A DNA stretch of 64,000 nucleotides. Source: Saccharina japonica. Its lineage: Eukaryota; Sar; Phaeophyceae; Laminariales; Laminariaceae. The stretch lies in contig MEHQ01002721.1 in the NCBI GenBank assembly GCA_008828725.1, positions 236,260 through 300,259 of the forward strand. Direction: 5' to 3'. The position numbers and the translations under genes were made by a program. Numbering within the stretch: the first letter of the stretch is position 1; each line of letters opens with the position of its first letter. Shown one piece after another: positions 1 through 12,265 of the stretch. The notes below the pieces were generated by a model. It ran no database searches. It saw nothing but the letters and a program-made list of their open reading frames with translations, and was not told the origin of the DNA.

Positions 1-277
1 ATGTACGATTTTCAGTACACAACTGGGGGACAAAGGTCCGATTAGAGCAGGTGTAAGGCGGCTCGGGAAGCTTCAAATTTTGAAAACCGTCAGTAAACAA
101 GATACGCAAAAAATGTACTGGTGTTAGTGCACAACTGGCTACAACGGGCTGGTCAGGGGGGGGACAGGCTTCAGAGCCGAAATAAGTTACTTTGAGTACA
201 GTAGGCAAAACGGGGGCATGATAGGAAAAAATGTAATTAGCTTGACATAACCCAGTTCCTAAAAGTCACTGGAAATG

Positions 278-549
278 GGCCATTGGTCAATTTTCGAGGG
301 AAATCTCGGCCGATTTTCCAGGCTCGAATTTCCATCGGATGTCCAACTCAGGCCGATTGGCCCAGTTTCGATTTTTTATCGGAACCGGGTGAAAAATACA
401 AAATAGGCAGCCAGTTTCGATTTTTTTTTAATCGAAAAATCCCTGTAAAAATCGAAACTGGGCCAGTTGGCAATTGGCCATCCGTTGTGATTTCGAGCCT
501 GCAAAATCGGCCAATACCCCTTGATTCCTCTCGAAAATTGACCAATGGC
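278..549. repeat. Foldback (long inverted repeat) element
   Basis: The two halves are near-complementary along their length. The left arm begins GGCCATTGGTCAATTTTCGA and the right arm ends TCGAAAATTGACCAATGGC. Internal blocks such as GGCCGATTTT and CCCAGTTTCGATTTTT also recur inverted. This is a foldback or MITE-type element of about 270 bp with no coding content. The short open frames on both strands that begin with the same residues (VNFR) are a by-product of the palindrome. No clear target duplication was seen. Confidence 0.75.
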
Positions 550-1004
550 TAGTTGAGATAACATGCGGAATTTGTTTGCGTCCCCGGGAGAAAAAGCTCT
601 GCAAAGGTGTAGAAAACTCCTGTTATGGTTATATCTCCCATACTAGTCGGTAGTCGGCCTTACGGCCTTACGTATTAATAGTATAATACCAGATATAGCA
701 TAGCGTGCAGAGGGTTTGCTCTGCACGCGGGTCCCTGTGACACATCTTCGAGTTTGGCTGAACCACCCCGCTTCCTGGCGATTCCATTCAATCAATACGT
801 CATCCACGGAGTAAGGCCATCCTTGACTCGCACACGGGGTTTGTCGGCTGGGTAGGGCGCGGGTCGGGGCTGCGCCCGGACCCGCTCCCCGCCGCCCCGC
901 CTGTGAAGTGCGCAGTGATAAGCACTCTTACGAAGTGCATTCAATTCGCAATCACTCGTAGATCTCGACTGCCGCTGCTGCTGCTGCTGCTGCTGCTGCT
1001 GTGT
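550..1004. other. Non-coding stretch with CTG microsatellite
   Basis: No coding signal recognised. It holds a (CTG)n tract at about 974-1001 directly before the SINE that follows. Confidence 0.5.
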
Positions 1005-1362
1005 AGACCGGTCGCCCCGGTAGGCTAGCAGGTAACCACGAAGCCTGTGGGAGTCGAGATCGCGAGTTCGAGCCCCCCCGAGTGCATGCTCGTAGGAACT
1101 TTTTCTCGCAAAAATAAAATAAAAATATATATATATATATAATATCTTGACTAGCGGAAAGTGCGAGAGCATGAGTAAGCAAAATTCGATGAGAATCGAC
1201 GAGCGTTGGGAAGGCTGAACCCTCTGCGCGATAAAAACCAAAGCAAGAACCGTATTGGGGGAGGAGGGAGAGGAGTCTAGTTTGGGACCCCGGATCTGAG
1301 TTACGACTAGGGAGGGAGCGAGACGGAAGTGCGAAGACAATAAATGGTATGGAAAAAAAAAA
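1005..1362 (+). mobile_element. tRNA-derived SINE, copy 1
   Basis: The head at about 1010-1085 looks like a tRNA gene, with an A-box-like segment near 1020 and a B box GCGAGTTCGAGCC near 1062. A body of about 270 bp follows and contains CCGGATCTGAGTTACGAC. The 3' end is AATAAATGGTATGG followed by an A-run. The body and 3' end recur at 22433-22806 (minus strand) and 34970-35172 (plus strand), which establishes a dispersed family. Pol III transcription and LINE-dependent mobility are inferred from the tRNA-like head and A-rich tail. Confidence 0.8.
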
Positions 1363-3532
1363 TGTGTGTTCAGCACTACTCATACACGAAGTACGTATAC
1401 TGCTTCACGTGTGTCAGTAGAGTCTACCCCTACATCCTACTGCAAATGGCACTGGATACTTGAAGAACAAGAACTACTCGTGCTGCAGTATGTTGCCATG
1501 CAACCGAAACAAACATCGAGCGGCTCAAATTGTACCTGGTATCGTATACACGATCTCGTTGGTTTATTCGGCGTTTCATTCCGCATGGACACCATGGAAT
1601 ATGGAATGGATCATGGGCTCGGACTCATGGACCATGGATCACCACGATCGATCGTGCTTCACACCAGACAGATTGACGGGCGGCGACCGTCTGACCCACT
1701 CCACTTATTGGCGATTCCATCCAATCAATATTCCACGGAGTCTGAACGGTCATCCTTGTGGCACGCACACGGGGTTGCCAGCTGGGCTCCTTCGCCCCAA
1801 ATCGTGGGAGTTCCATTTTTTTCGCCATCGGATTGTTCATCGGGGGTTGCGATTTCATTTTTCTCCCCAAGTGAGGTATAGAGCTCCCCAAGTGGCCACA
1901 CGCAGAAAAATCATCGGTACACCTCAACCCTATTAGCATGTGTGTGTCGTATACGACACAGAGATAGACCACTACTTGCTGTGCGTTGAGATGATGCAGT
2001 AGTGGGGCGTATGCAATGCAATGCCGTGCCATCGTACGGGATACGACAGGCACAGCATTCACACGCCAGGAACCCAGATGCATTGTAAGAGAGAAACACG
2101 AAAGACAAAAGAACGAAATACGCTTTAAACTTGAAAAAAAACATGGCAAAAACCGAGAAAAAAAATACTCCGAAAAATGTTTACGAATATCACAGAAAAC
2201 CCGAAGAGCGGAAGGAAAATACTCCGAGCATGAGGCACGATGGATACGCAACAAAGAGAGGAAGGTACCCCGAGAAAGGAAAAAGTTGGGAAACACAAAC
2301 TAAAACAAACTAAACAGGCCAACTTTAGAACTAACCAAGACGAACAATACGTACGTAGTATATATTTACACTTGTCCCACGGATCAACAGGTAGAGCATG
2401 GCGGAGCGCTTTGGCTCCATACTCGCCCACCCCCGGCAGCTACGTATGTATGTACACGAACCCACGGAACAAAACTCGGGCAGTCTCATCACGCTGATAA
2501 GCCAACTCAGACCCCGGGGTCTTAAAAGCAGAGCTAGTTTCATACTTCCTTCCTCCTTGCTACGATAGGCGCCTTAACTCTCTTCTGGGAAGGAGTTAGC
2601 ACGCCCTTCGCTCGTCCACGCATGTTAATTATGTGACCATTTTTGCATCATAGCCATTAACAGCCTGCGCTTTCAGCTCGATACGTACTACTGCTGTAGT
2701 GCCCATATAAACAAATGCCCATGCGTACGCACGCACTTGCCGGGAATCGGACTCGGGGGTGTACCGTTTGAAGGCCTGGTGATTTAAAACATTTGTTTTG
2801 GGGGCCCAGGTGTAGTGATCTAAAAGCGAGAAGTGCGGTCTTATCAAATTAAGAAAATGTGCGATGGTGCACGTGTCGTCCTGCTGCGCGCGTGGCGTAT
2901 ATTGTATATATAAATATATACAAGGCTCCCCTTCGGGATTGTGGTTGACTTGGAATCCCGGGGGGGTGTCGCAAGCTGAAAAGGGTGTTCTAACATAGCA
3001 AGCGTTTCGTTTCTAGAACCAGCTACTTACTGCTCGTGCGTCGCCACCGGGCAAGAACGAGGAACATGTATAAAACATCTCTTGAAAACTGAAGAAAAAA
3101 AGAAGTACGAGTGAGCCACGAGGCAAGTAACCGGGCAGCAAGTAACACCGACCAGCCCAAACGAGTTTACAGTTTTCCTGTAGTTCTATCCCCTTCCGTT
3201 GCACTTGGGACACTGGCAGGCGTATACCGGCTATACTGGCAGATGCATACTGGGAATACTGGCAGACATACTTTCTACACATACGGGCTACTCCGTGGGG
3301 TAATGTGATACAGCCATCGCCTTGTTTTCGACATCATGTCCCCTTTGAATTCCCAAACAAGGCCTGAACAAGGAGTTCATTAATCATGTAACCACTTCCA
3401 CGGCCGGGGCGACCGGCTCTGTGTGAAAGACCCCAAGACGACTCACGAACGACCAAACTCGTTTTTTTTTTAAACTTGAAACGGGATTCGTAGGAATCCG
3501 CCTTGTTGGCGAACAAGCGCAGCAGTATGCTG

Positions 3533-3594
<62 letters not shown>

Positions 3595-4879
3595 TGGCGG
3601 TAGTACAGCAGTATCAGAAATAACGCGAGGAAATCAACTAGTTTGCTTGAGAGGGCTCGTACATGTAACGACACCCGCGTTTTGTTTTTTGCAGATTACA
3701 AGCACTCGGACGGGTCCTACAGAAGTGCTGCCGTAAAACCTCGGCCCAAGGGCCACTTTGCCCCGAGGTTTGTCTTGTTTCTGGGCGCGCCATACCTAGT
3801 GTATCGCTGTGGACCGGCGCATCACGGCACATCACAAATGTTTTTAGCATTGCGCCCCAAGGCCATTACTTGATGCGGGTGTTGAGCGTGCATGCCTTGC
3901 CCGAGGCCGGGTTGCTTAGTTTATTCACTGGCGAAAGCCACGTGCCTACTGCAGAGTTCGGGCCTGTGCTGCAAACATTATCCATCCTTTTACAAAACCT
4001 CTGTGCTGCGCGATAGTGCTCCGATTTTCTGACGGCGCTGCTGGGCGGGCGGTCGGGTCTACGCTGCAAAACGTCCGCGAATGTTGTCGCTGCGGGGCGG
4101 GCGGTCGGGTCTACGTTACAAAACGTCCGCGAATGTTGTTGTTGTTGTTTTTGTTGTTTTTGTTATTATTATCACATTAACTCATCGCCGCGCCAAAGTT
4201 AAAGTCTGTGTGTCACAAGACAGGCTCCAAAAAACGCTTGGAGCGTGGAAGAAATGCCCCAGGAAAAAACAATAGGATAGCCGCTCACACCAGTGGCTCT
4301 TAGCCCCTCGGAAATTGAGGCCCTAAAAGCGACCCCCCCTACTCGTAATGTAGCCTTGGTCCACGCCCAAGACGCTTTCACTCGAGAGGCCGTGTTGTCC
4401 ATAGAGGATGCTCGCACAAGGCGCCCACTGCATATCACAGTAGACCGTGTCGTTCCGCACGTTGGCGTTTCGGTGACAGCTGGCATAAATGGAATTGGCG
4501 CATGGACGTCGTGCGTACGGTCGAGCTGTCCACCGCTACGGCCCTGTTGCAGTGGGTGTTGTGTGTGTGTGCCTCGTAGATGGAAGAGCTAACGAGTGTC
4601 TTGAAGTAGTATTTTATTCATGTATTTGTCTCAAGCTGGTCGTTAGGTCTAAGTATCATTGTTAGCTTCCCCGTGTACCGTTTCGTCGCTCGCTGAAATG
4701 CTCGGTACCCGCTCCATGTGGTGTGCAATACGCGAATATCTGTCATTCATACGGCAGCAGCAGTATTTCGTTTTTTTAGTGGTCTGGATCAAGTGAAAAA
4801 CATGTTTTTCGTTTATTTTGAAAGCAACCAAAGCCGGGAATTCTAAACGTGTTTTGCTTTGTTGTTTTTGTTTTTACAG
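1363..4879. other. Mostly unassigned; possible upstream exons of the acyltransferase
   Basis: No recognisable protein family. It contains a long CTG tract (3535-3592) that reads as poly-Leu in one frame. It also has a tandem duplication of about 52 bp (4043-4087 and 4095-4137, sharing GGGCGGGCGGTCGGGTCTAC). A 38-bp exon-like piece (3695-3732) lies between TTTTGCAG and GTAAAA and could encode DYKHSDGSYRSAA. The missing N-terminal exons of the downstream acyltransferase probably lie here, but none could be joined in phase. Confidence 0.4.
3535..3592. repeat. (CTG)n microsatellite, about 19 units
   Basis: An uninterrupted trinucleotide tract. It reads as poly-Leu on plus and poly-Ala/Ser/Gln on minus depending on frame. 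No conserved protein flanks it, so the associated open frames are not called as genes. Confidence 0.9.
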
Positions 4880-7800
4880 AACGGCGGCTCTTCTTGCGCT
4901 GGTGGCGGTGTCCGTCGCTGCTTCCGGAGCAAAGATGCCGTCGTGTGGCTGCCACGGGAAGTGGACAGCCTACCTCGCCAAAGGTCTTAGCGCCGAGCTG
5001 CTTTCCAAGCACTTCGAGGGAATCGTGTCTGCGAGTGGGTGTATGTGAGTGCCGCATTGCTCGATCAGATGCATGCGTGAGGTCGTTCAGTAGGGAGGCA
5101 AGCGCCGATGTCACTCTTCAGAGCCTATGTCCGTGCCATAACTTGTAGGATTGTCGGTCATGGTCGGAGCAACCACGAGTCATTACGTTGGAGAAGCTGC
5201 CTGCTAAATAGTACCTGACTGGGTTGGTGCGTTTCTTTTCTTCTAAAAACGCGCCGTGTTTTAGGTCGCGCGGAGTCTCAGCGCGCCTCATGCCCACAAC
5301 CCCGTTCTGCCGCGGATAGACGCCGAGCGTAACTGGGCGGCCTTACCAGTGAAGGAACCAACCTCGGTAGCCTGTAAACGCTCTATTCGTCCGCACGACA
5401 TTTGTACCTGGGGCTGCTTGCCTGCCTAGTACCAACCTACCAGGTATAGATAAAAGCTGTATTTACGCCTGCTGCACCTGCTCGTGTCAATATATCTCTT
5501 TTTTTGTTTTTGTTTTTGGCGAAAATGAACATTTCAATGAAAAAACAACCCCGGCAGGTTGGTCGTCACGGCCACGTCTATGCTCGTGTATCCCCTGCAT
5601 CGGTGGGCGTGTTCGACGAATGTGGATCAGGCCAACACAAACAATTCCAAGCTCTCTTCGACCGACCCCAATAACACGGCCGCTATCACCATCGCCGCTG
5701 CGGCGCCGTCGATCGGTGTCTGGGCCATCGCCGTGTGCGGTGCCGGGGTGTACCGCTGGGGGGTGGCGTCCGGGCTCTGCGTGGGTCTGCTGTGCGCTGG
5801 TCTCACGTTGAAATCGGTGTCGTTTGTGCAGACTTGCGTGCCCGCTTGTGGGACGCCGGCATTGGCGAGGGCAGCAATAGCCGGAGCAGACGCTGGGGAA
5901 CCGGTGGCCGGTACTTCCGGTACTGTGGCAGTCTCGACGTCGACCGAGAGCACCCCGGCCGGCTGCGAACCTCGTGAAGGGGTTAGAGGCGCAGATATTT
6001 CTTGTCGTGATGGTGGGGATGCTGGCAACGGCGACAGGGGTGGTGGTGTAAATGAAACCGCCACAACCTCTGACTCTGCCGTATCTCTCGGCTCGGTGGT
6101 TGATGGCTCTTCCCCTCGTCTGCAGGGTGGTGGCGGTGGTGATGGTGGTGTTGCCTTCCTTACCTTCGAAGAGTTCGTTTTTTTCCTCCTCCTCGCGCCG
6201 TCCCTGGTGTGCCAGCCGCGGTACCTGAAACCCTCCGCTCGGAGGCCCCGCAGCGTCTCCCGCGCGGCCTCGGAGTTCTTCCACGCGGGCCTGACGTACC
6301 TCACGGTGCATGTGACATGCTCCACGTTTTTCGCTCCCGCCCTTCGGGTTCTTGCGGCGGCGTTCCACTCATCGTGGGCCGCGGCTGACGGCTGGGTGGC
6401 GCTTAAGGCGGAGGGAAGCGGGGGTTGGCTGCACAACACGTCGCCTGCTGCTGCTGACTATTCTGGAGAAGCGCTCGCGGGTAGCCAGGAGCAGATAGTC
6501 ACCGTGGCGATGGCTGCGTTTGCAGGCATGGTCGTGCTCTCACCGATGATGCACTTCTTCATGTTCTACGCTTTCTGGCACTGCGTGTGTCTCGGCTCGG
6601 CGGAGCTGTGGGGCTACCCGGACCGAAACACATACGGTGAGTTCCAGTCGAGGATGCCTGTGAGATACCCGCTGTTTTGCGCCGTTTTTTCGTGAACAGC
6701 GAGGGATGAGCTGACCCCAGCACGCACGTGCAGGGAATCAAGTTTCGGCTACTGTAGGTGGTGAAGAGGAGAAGAGGAACCCTATTTATCGCACGCCTTA
6801 AATATTGCATCCAACCCCGTCCTTGCTGCGATGCAAACGCATGCGCTTGGAATTCCTCCAGCACAAATGTAAGAGTGAAGAACTGCCTCTCTGATCGTGT
6901 TCCTCGTTGAGCTGAAGAGCGCCGTAGCGAAACTCAATTGAGTTGGGACGCGTTTCCCACAGAGTTCTTTAACTTTTTTCGTGCCCCCCTCTGGAACTGA
7001 TCGTCTATCGCTGCACGTATCCACTTTGGCCGGAACACCCGCGTCCGCACGACACCAGGCCCTTGGTGGCTAGTGGTGGACGACATTCGCGATTACTTCC
7101 GAATGTGGTCGGCCCCTGTCTCTCGCTGGCTATCCAGCAGCGTTCAGCGGCCAGTTCTTGCTGCCGGGCGTCGGGTGGCGGGCCGCCGCCGCGCTCGCAA
7201 ACTCGCTGAGAATGACCAGAACGGCAGCGAAGCCCCACGCCAGCGGTGCACGTCTGCAGCTAGCAACGGGTGAGTTATGCCGTGCCGTGCGCAATGCCGT
7301 TTTTTGTTTATCAGCTAGATCGATGTTGGGGCAAGTCCTGCCGAAAGTTGAGTTCCTTGACGCCGAAAAGTTATACATACAAAACGAAAAGTATGGATTG
7401 TAGTGTATTTAACGAGTGTGTCAACCATGGAAGCCCTGTACTGTTATTGCAGTCCTCGTGGAATTTTCGTGGAAGTCCTACAGAAGCCCAATGGGGGGAT
7501 CTCTGAGAAGAAGCATTATATAACCCCTCTACACCTATAACACCCCACGTTTTGGAGACACTTGTTGGGATTATACTGCGTTTTTTATTTGCGCGTAACA
7601 GTATTTATAAAAGTATAAAAGGGTACTGCCTCTAGTCATGTTTTTTGTTTTAACGTGCCTTTGTACGGTGATAAACTCCACGCCCAGCTTTCGTCTTTCA
7701 AGAACGCTTATCCCGTCAACCCTTTTTTTTGCGCGTGCCGCTTTCGCTCTCATCAATCTATGTATGCGTCGCACGAGCAGGAACTCCGACGCTCCGGCAG

Positions 7801-8477
7801 CCCGCCCAGCGACCCCTGCCGCCGAAGTCGCAGAGATCGCCGCCAGCACGCCAGGCTCGAAGCCAGGCCTCCATTCAGGGTCTGCCGAAGGCGATCGCAC
7901 CGCCGAAAAACACAGCGGTGATTGTCGTACCACCCAATGCCGGAACGGGCGTGACAGGGTCAATATTTCTCACGGCCGTGACCCTCATGGAGTTAACGGG
8001 GAGGCGAGCGCGGTCGACGGCAGCATCATCTGGTGGTGGCTCGCGTCTGTGGTGTGCTCCTTTCTCGCCTCAGGCGTCCTGCACGAGGCTGTCGCCTTCA
8101 TCGCCATGCGTCGCACGTTTTGGCCTTTCAACACCCTTTTCTTGGCGCTCAGTGCGTCTATGACCCCTTGCTGGGACCTGCTCTTCCCCGTCCTCCTTCC
8201 TCCCGCTGATCGCGCCTCGGCCGGTAAGGGTATAAAAACTGTCTCGGCGATGAAGCCGGCAGCGTTAACGAAGCCGGTAGCGCTAGCGACAACGCCGGCA
8301 GCGGCGACTCTTGATGCCGGAGAGAGCTGTGCGGTGCCGAAGATGCCCAGCAATACGATCGGGCGCTGGAGGGGTCGGACGGCCGTCGTGGTCTACATGG
8401 TCGCGTCTGTGCCTCTGACTCTTTCTGTAGATTATCTGGTGTGGCAGTGGTGGCGGCATGCCGTCATGGAGGGATGA
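4880..8477 (+). CDS. DGAT1/ACAT-like membrane-bound O-acyltransferase (5' end unresolved)
   Basis: Exons in phase: 4880-5044, 5558-6636, 7059-7269 and 7781-8477 (TGA), giving 716 readable residues. DGAT1-type MBOAT enzymes move an acyl group from acyl-CoA to diacylglycerol or a sterol in the ER membrane. Visible landmarks, in order: hydrophobic segments (TAALLALVAVSVAASG; the GVYRWGVASGLCVGLL region); LTFEEFVFFLLLAPSLVCQP, matching the family's 'FxYFxxAPTLCYQ' block; a hydrophobic run ending AELWGYPDRNTYG; PWWLVVDDIRDYFRMW, aligning with the FYxDWWN region; then SGVLHE with the expected active-site His. Oddities: long Ser/Gly/Ala-rich inserts before APSLVCQ and after the third exon, and a degenerate FYxDWWN motif (TYGPWWL). 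It could be a divergent paralogue rather than a true DGAT1. The start codon was not found. The first exon begins after TTTTTACAG and needs two bases from an upstream exon. Confidence 0.72.
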
Positions 8478-10403
8478 GAAGTGCCGCCACGGAAGGAAAG
8501 AGTAGAATATACCAGGTATAAATACATGTGCTTCTGTTTTGTTTTGTTGTTTGTTCGATGTAAAGTAAAGTACTTGTAAGTAAAACGTTCGGCCACCCCA
8601 CCTTGGCGAAGGTCGAGCGGAAAATCGGTAATCTCAAGGAATATCAGCGATGGCCGCTTTTTTCAAAAATCCTCGCGTGCTGTAGTAGATTTTCCTGTCG
8701 TGGGGGGGGTGCTGTCGCCGTGTCGAATAGGGGTCCGGGCAATAATGGTGCAGGCCGGTGATGAAAAAATTATGTGTGTACAGTGCGAAATAGTTTCCAG
8801 TGTTGAATTGAAACATGCGCGTCCAAGGCAGTATATGTTATTTAGTTCCAGGGTTGTTCACGGGTCTGGTCAAAACTCGCGGGTCGGGTGGGGTCGGGTC
8901 ACCTAGCCCGACCGGACCCGACGCGTGATATTTTGAAGACCTCCTGACCTGACCCGGCCCAGCCTGAGCCGGCCCGGCCCGAACCGACCCGACCCGTGAC
9001 ATTTTGCACATCTCAACTGAATCAGTCCGAGCCGGTTCGACCCGACCCGTGAGATTTTGAAGACCTCGTGGCCCGACCCGACCCGCGGGTCGGGGTCGGG
9101 TCATGACCCGTGAATATCCCTGTTTAATTTTGACGTTTTGTGGCAAGCAGTAGCGCCCGCTATTGGCGGCAGTACTCTGTTTGGCGAGGCGGGGTGGTGC
9201 CGATCGCACCTGAGGACCTGTCAACACCGCACTCCTCGCCGTCTAGTTTTATTATGATTGTTTTTCTCGCAAAGAAGCGTGTTCGGTCTGAGATACAAGG
9301 AGTCGCTTGAAATACGTAAAGGACAGAGGCGTCGGTGCGCGACCGCCGCAGATGCTGCACTTGCGAGGGGTCCGCGCCCCAAGCAGGTATAATTTCAATA
9401 GCACATGCAAAATATCTACTGAAGTAAATATGTATTGAAGTCGAGGCGCTGAAAGAAGCTTGTGGTCTACGCGCTAGGATGTAATATGTGTCAGGGTAAA
9501 TACAATATTGAAGGGTGGGCGGCGTATATATGGATCCTACTGCATCCATAGGGGTCAACGTTATATGATCTACAGTAGACAGCCGTGCAGCACGTGGAAA
9601 TGATCCCAGAAATATTACATGGACGATGGTTGAGCTGGTCCAGCACGATTGCAGTAGGTTTAGGGTGGGTTTGGAGTAAGTCCTGCAAACTGCACACAGA
9701 TGACGTTTATTAGGCCGGTAACCGTCCACTGCGCGGTAAGGGCCACGTTTGCCTGCAGATAGGTGTTGCTCACAGCAATCAATACCATTGCAGCCATACG
9801 GCTAGACCGTTCTTGTGGTCTCGGCATGTCTACTGAATGTTGTGGAGGGGGGAGGGAGTGGCGTCCGGCGCCTTTCGCCCTCTACCGTTTCCTGGCTTAA
9901 CCCCACGTAAATGCCTGCGTTGTGCGCATCACGTACTGTTACGCACCAGACTTGAAACCGAGAAATATTTTGTCCGGTTTCACCCTGGTCCTCGCCACAC
10001 AGATCGCGCGTCGTATGCCCAAGGAATACCAGTGAAGCATTGCTGTTAATCACCAACGCTCCCATTAGCGGAAGAAGCTCCGAGCCCTTTGTTTTGCTGG
10101 AATATCCACGGACATGAAAGTAGCTCTGGCGAGGTTGTAGTACTGCCCCGCGTACATTGTCGTGGGAGGAAGTGTGGCTCTATGGAGGCGTGATTCGTTT
10201 GGCATGTTCAGGGGTATATATCCCCATTTGGTTTATTGCTTCTTATTTCCCTTTTTTTTGCCTTCGTGTATAAGATTAATGCGCATTGTAAGCTAAGCGT
10301 CGTGAACAACAACGCGCTCATGCCAGCCACCGTTGGCCAGGGGGAAAAAGAGGGGGGATGTTAGATCGAGGCTGGGGTTCTGTGAGGCGATTTTGTAAAA
10401 GTA
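8478..10403. other. Non-coding, with degenerate minisatellite
   Basis: Follows the acyltransferase stop codon and probably begins with its 3' UTR. No protein family recognised. The main structure is the GGTCGGGT/CCCGACCC repeat listed separately. Confidence 0.5.
8868..9110. repeat. Degenerate GGTCGGGT / CCCGACCC minisatellite
   Basis: Runs of GGTCGGGT, CCCGACC and GGCCCGACCC units are separated by three related spacers of the type GTGA-ATTTT-GAAGACCTC. That gives a higher-order period of roughly 60-70 bp. Confidence 0.75.
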
Positions 10404-11243
10404 TCACTTCTGGGCAATGGTGTCGTCTGGTTGTGTAAATATCTTCCTCTGCTGGCAGTGCCACGGTTGATGCCGACTTGTCCGATTACCTTCGTTCCTG
10501 CCCGGGCTTACCACCTCGTACTCAATGCGGGCCCTCGTAGGCACCGGCCGTAGCGGAAGGCAGAACATAACCGGTCCTATGGCGCTTCCTTGTTGCACCC
10601 GACGTGAGCATTCAAGATTCGTCCTATCCCCCGTGTCCATCTGGAAAAGCACGGAGGCGGTCCTCTCGCCATAGCACTTTGCCACAAACCCCGTGAGCGC
10701 TGGCGTACAAGCGGCCATCTTGTCGAGCATGGGCTTCCGCAGGACCGAGTTGAACGCGTTAGACGCACCTGTCTGGATGATCCAGGTGCCTGCCTGATGG
10801 TGTATTCGGGCACGTAACTCTGCATGTTCCACCCCTCCCGACACCCCAACCCCATACTGCCTTGCTTCGAGATTAGCTCCTCCATAGGCGGTCTCCACCC
10901 CTTCATAGTCCCTGCCGTAATCAGGCGCCTTCACGTCATCCCCACACAAACCGGGCGGCATTTTTCTCCCAGGGCCGTGAGGTTCGACTGCAGGAAGAGC
11001 TCCCAAACCTCCGGCGGGAAAGCGTCAGGTTCATCCGCCATCCTCCTCCAGAAGGCTTCGATGCCTGCGCCAAAGTGTTCTTGGCCGAATTGGGTCCTGA
11101 TGGTGGACTGTAGGTGCGAAAAACGCAGACAGACCGTCCCTCCCATCTCCTGATAGTGCGTTGCGAGAGCTGATGACCTCGAAAGTCATCTGAGGGTTAA
11201 ACTCTACTTCGGGGCGCCACGTGTGGACGACACGTGGGGGCAC
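10404..11243 (-). pseudogene. Broken LINE-type reverse transcriptase fragment
   Basis: Two minus-strand frames together resemble the RVT_1 domain of non-LTR retrotransposons. The upstream frame (about 11146-10931) has EVWELFLQSNLTALGEKCRP followed by VCVGMT, like the 'L..GEKxRPIxVG' fingers block. The downstream frame (to 10404) has ASNAFNSVLRKPMLDKM, then CYGERTASVLF, then RRVQQGSAIGPVMF, matching 'NAFNS...YG...GVQQGDPLGP'. The frame change between them, the missing Asp in the first catalytic block and the absence of a YxDD motif show it is dead. It records past LINE activity that could have mobilised the SINEs nearby. Confidence 0.65.
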
Positions 11244-12122
11244 CCCCTTCCTCTGGTTCGGTCAAAATTGCCGCCCTAGCTGTCGCCGTTTCTTCTTGGT
11301 ACGGAGGTTCGATCTTCTTCTGGCAATTTCACCTTCAAGATTTTCCATGTAGCCTCATTGCCGGGCGCGCGTGGTTCTGCATAAAGGTCACGTGCTGTTA
11401 CTGTTACCCCCCGTTGGTGCCGGCACGCTGACGTGGCCCTCTCGAACTTGACCACGTCCGTTGCTTCGCGTGCTGGCCCCCTGAGACGTGTTTTACCGGG
11501 TGACCAATCCGATGGCTTAAACAGCAGGTTGACAATCGAAAAATATTGTAAAATACTGAAGAAACAAAACGAGACTAAGGCATGCCTTATTGGTTACTTC
11601 CTTAGCTGAGAAGCCCCGGTCAGTCAGAAATATTAAGTATTTGCCTCAGAAGGAAACAAGTGTTACCTACTGTACCCCTATTTCAGCACCCATATCAGGC
11701 CATGCGCCGTGGTGTGTGCAATAATACCAGATAGCCACGCATGAGATGAGATGCACGTGATCAACTTCCTAACAACGACGCATACGGTAGAAGTGCACCA
11801 TGTTTTTTTTTCCTGGGGGTGGTCACTTGAGGAGTTCTGTACCCCAGCCAAAAACTGATTCTGGAGGCGAAAATAAAAGTGCTCGTACTCGATTTGAACA
11901 ATCCCATGGTCTGACCTGACCTGACTATACAACCAAAAGTATTGCAACACAAGAATGAAAGTTCGACGATTGTGGGTTAAGGAACCCGACCATCCAGAAA
12001 CCATTTCAGCCAAAAAAAAAAGGTACAGACAGTATCTCTATGGTAGCACGCGCCCAACAACAACATGGTGCTACACAACAGGACATTTTTGCGTAGGTAT
12101 GATACGGTAGAGAGTGAACAGA

Positions 12123-12265
12123 GGGGGGGGGGGGGGGTTTTGTCCTTTTTCATGCATGGCCGTAGTCGTATGACCATAGACCCTCGCATCCCTACAATGC
12201 CGGGACGGAGCATGTCGGGTTTTCACCGACCAGGCAGACATTGCTAGCACCAAGCGCGAAGCGCC
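12123..12265 (-). mobile_element. Poly(C)-tailed short element, subfamily A, copy 1
   Basis: Read on minus: GCGCTTCGCGCTTGGTGC, then a GGTCGGTGAAAACCCGAC hairpin, the core GGGATGCGAGGGTCTATGG, TCATACGACTACGGCCATGC, and a tail of 15 C. The 5' portion is shared with the copy at 58951-59110, giving a full-length unit of about 145 bp. Confidence 0.75.

Noticed and set aside
3503..3736. Frame with a long poly-Leu run that could be mistaken for a signal peptide
   Set aside because: The Leu run is a CTG microsatellite, and no conserved sequence follows in frame.
5487..6368. Minus-strand frames of 270-290 codons over the acyltransferase exon
   Set aside because: They are shadows of the plus-strand exon, which carries family motifs and phased splice sites. 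The antisense frames show neither.
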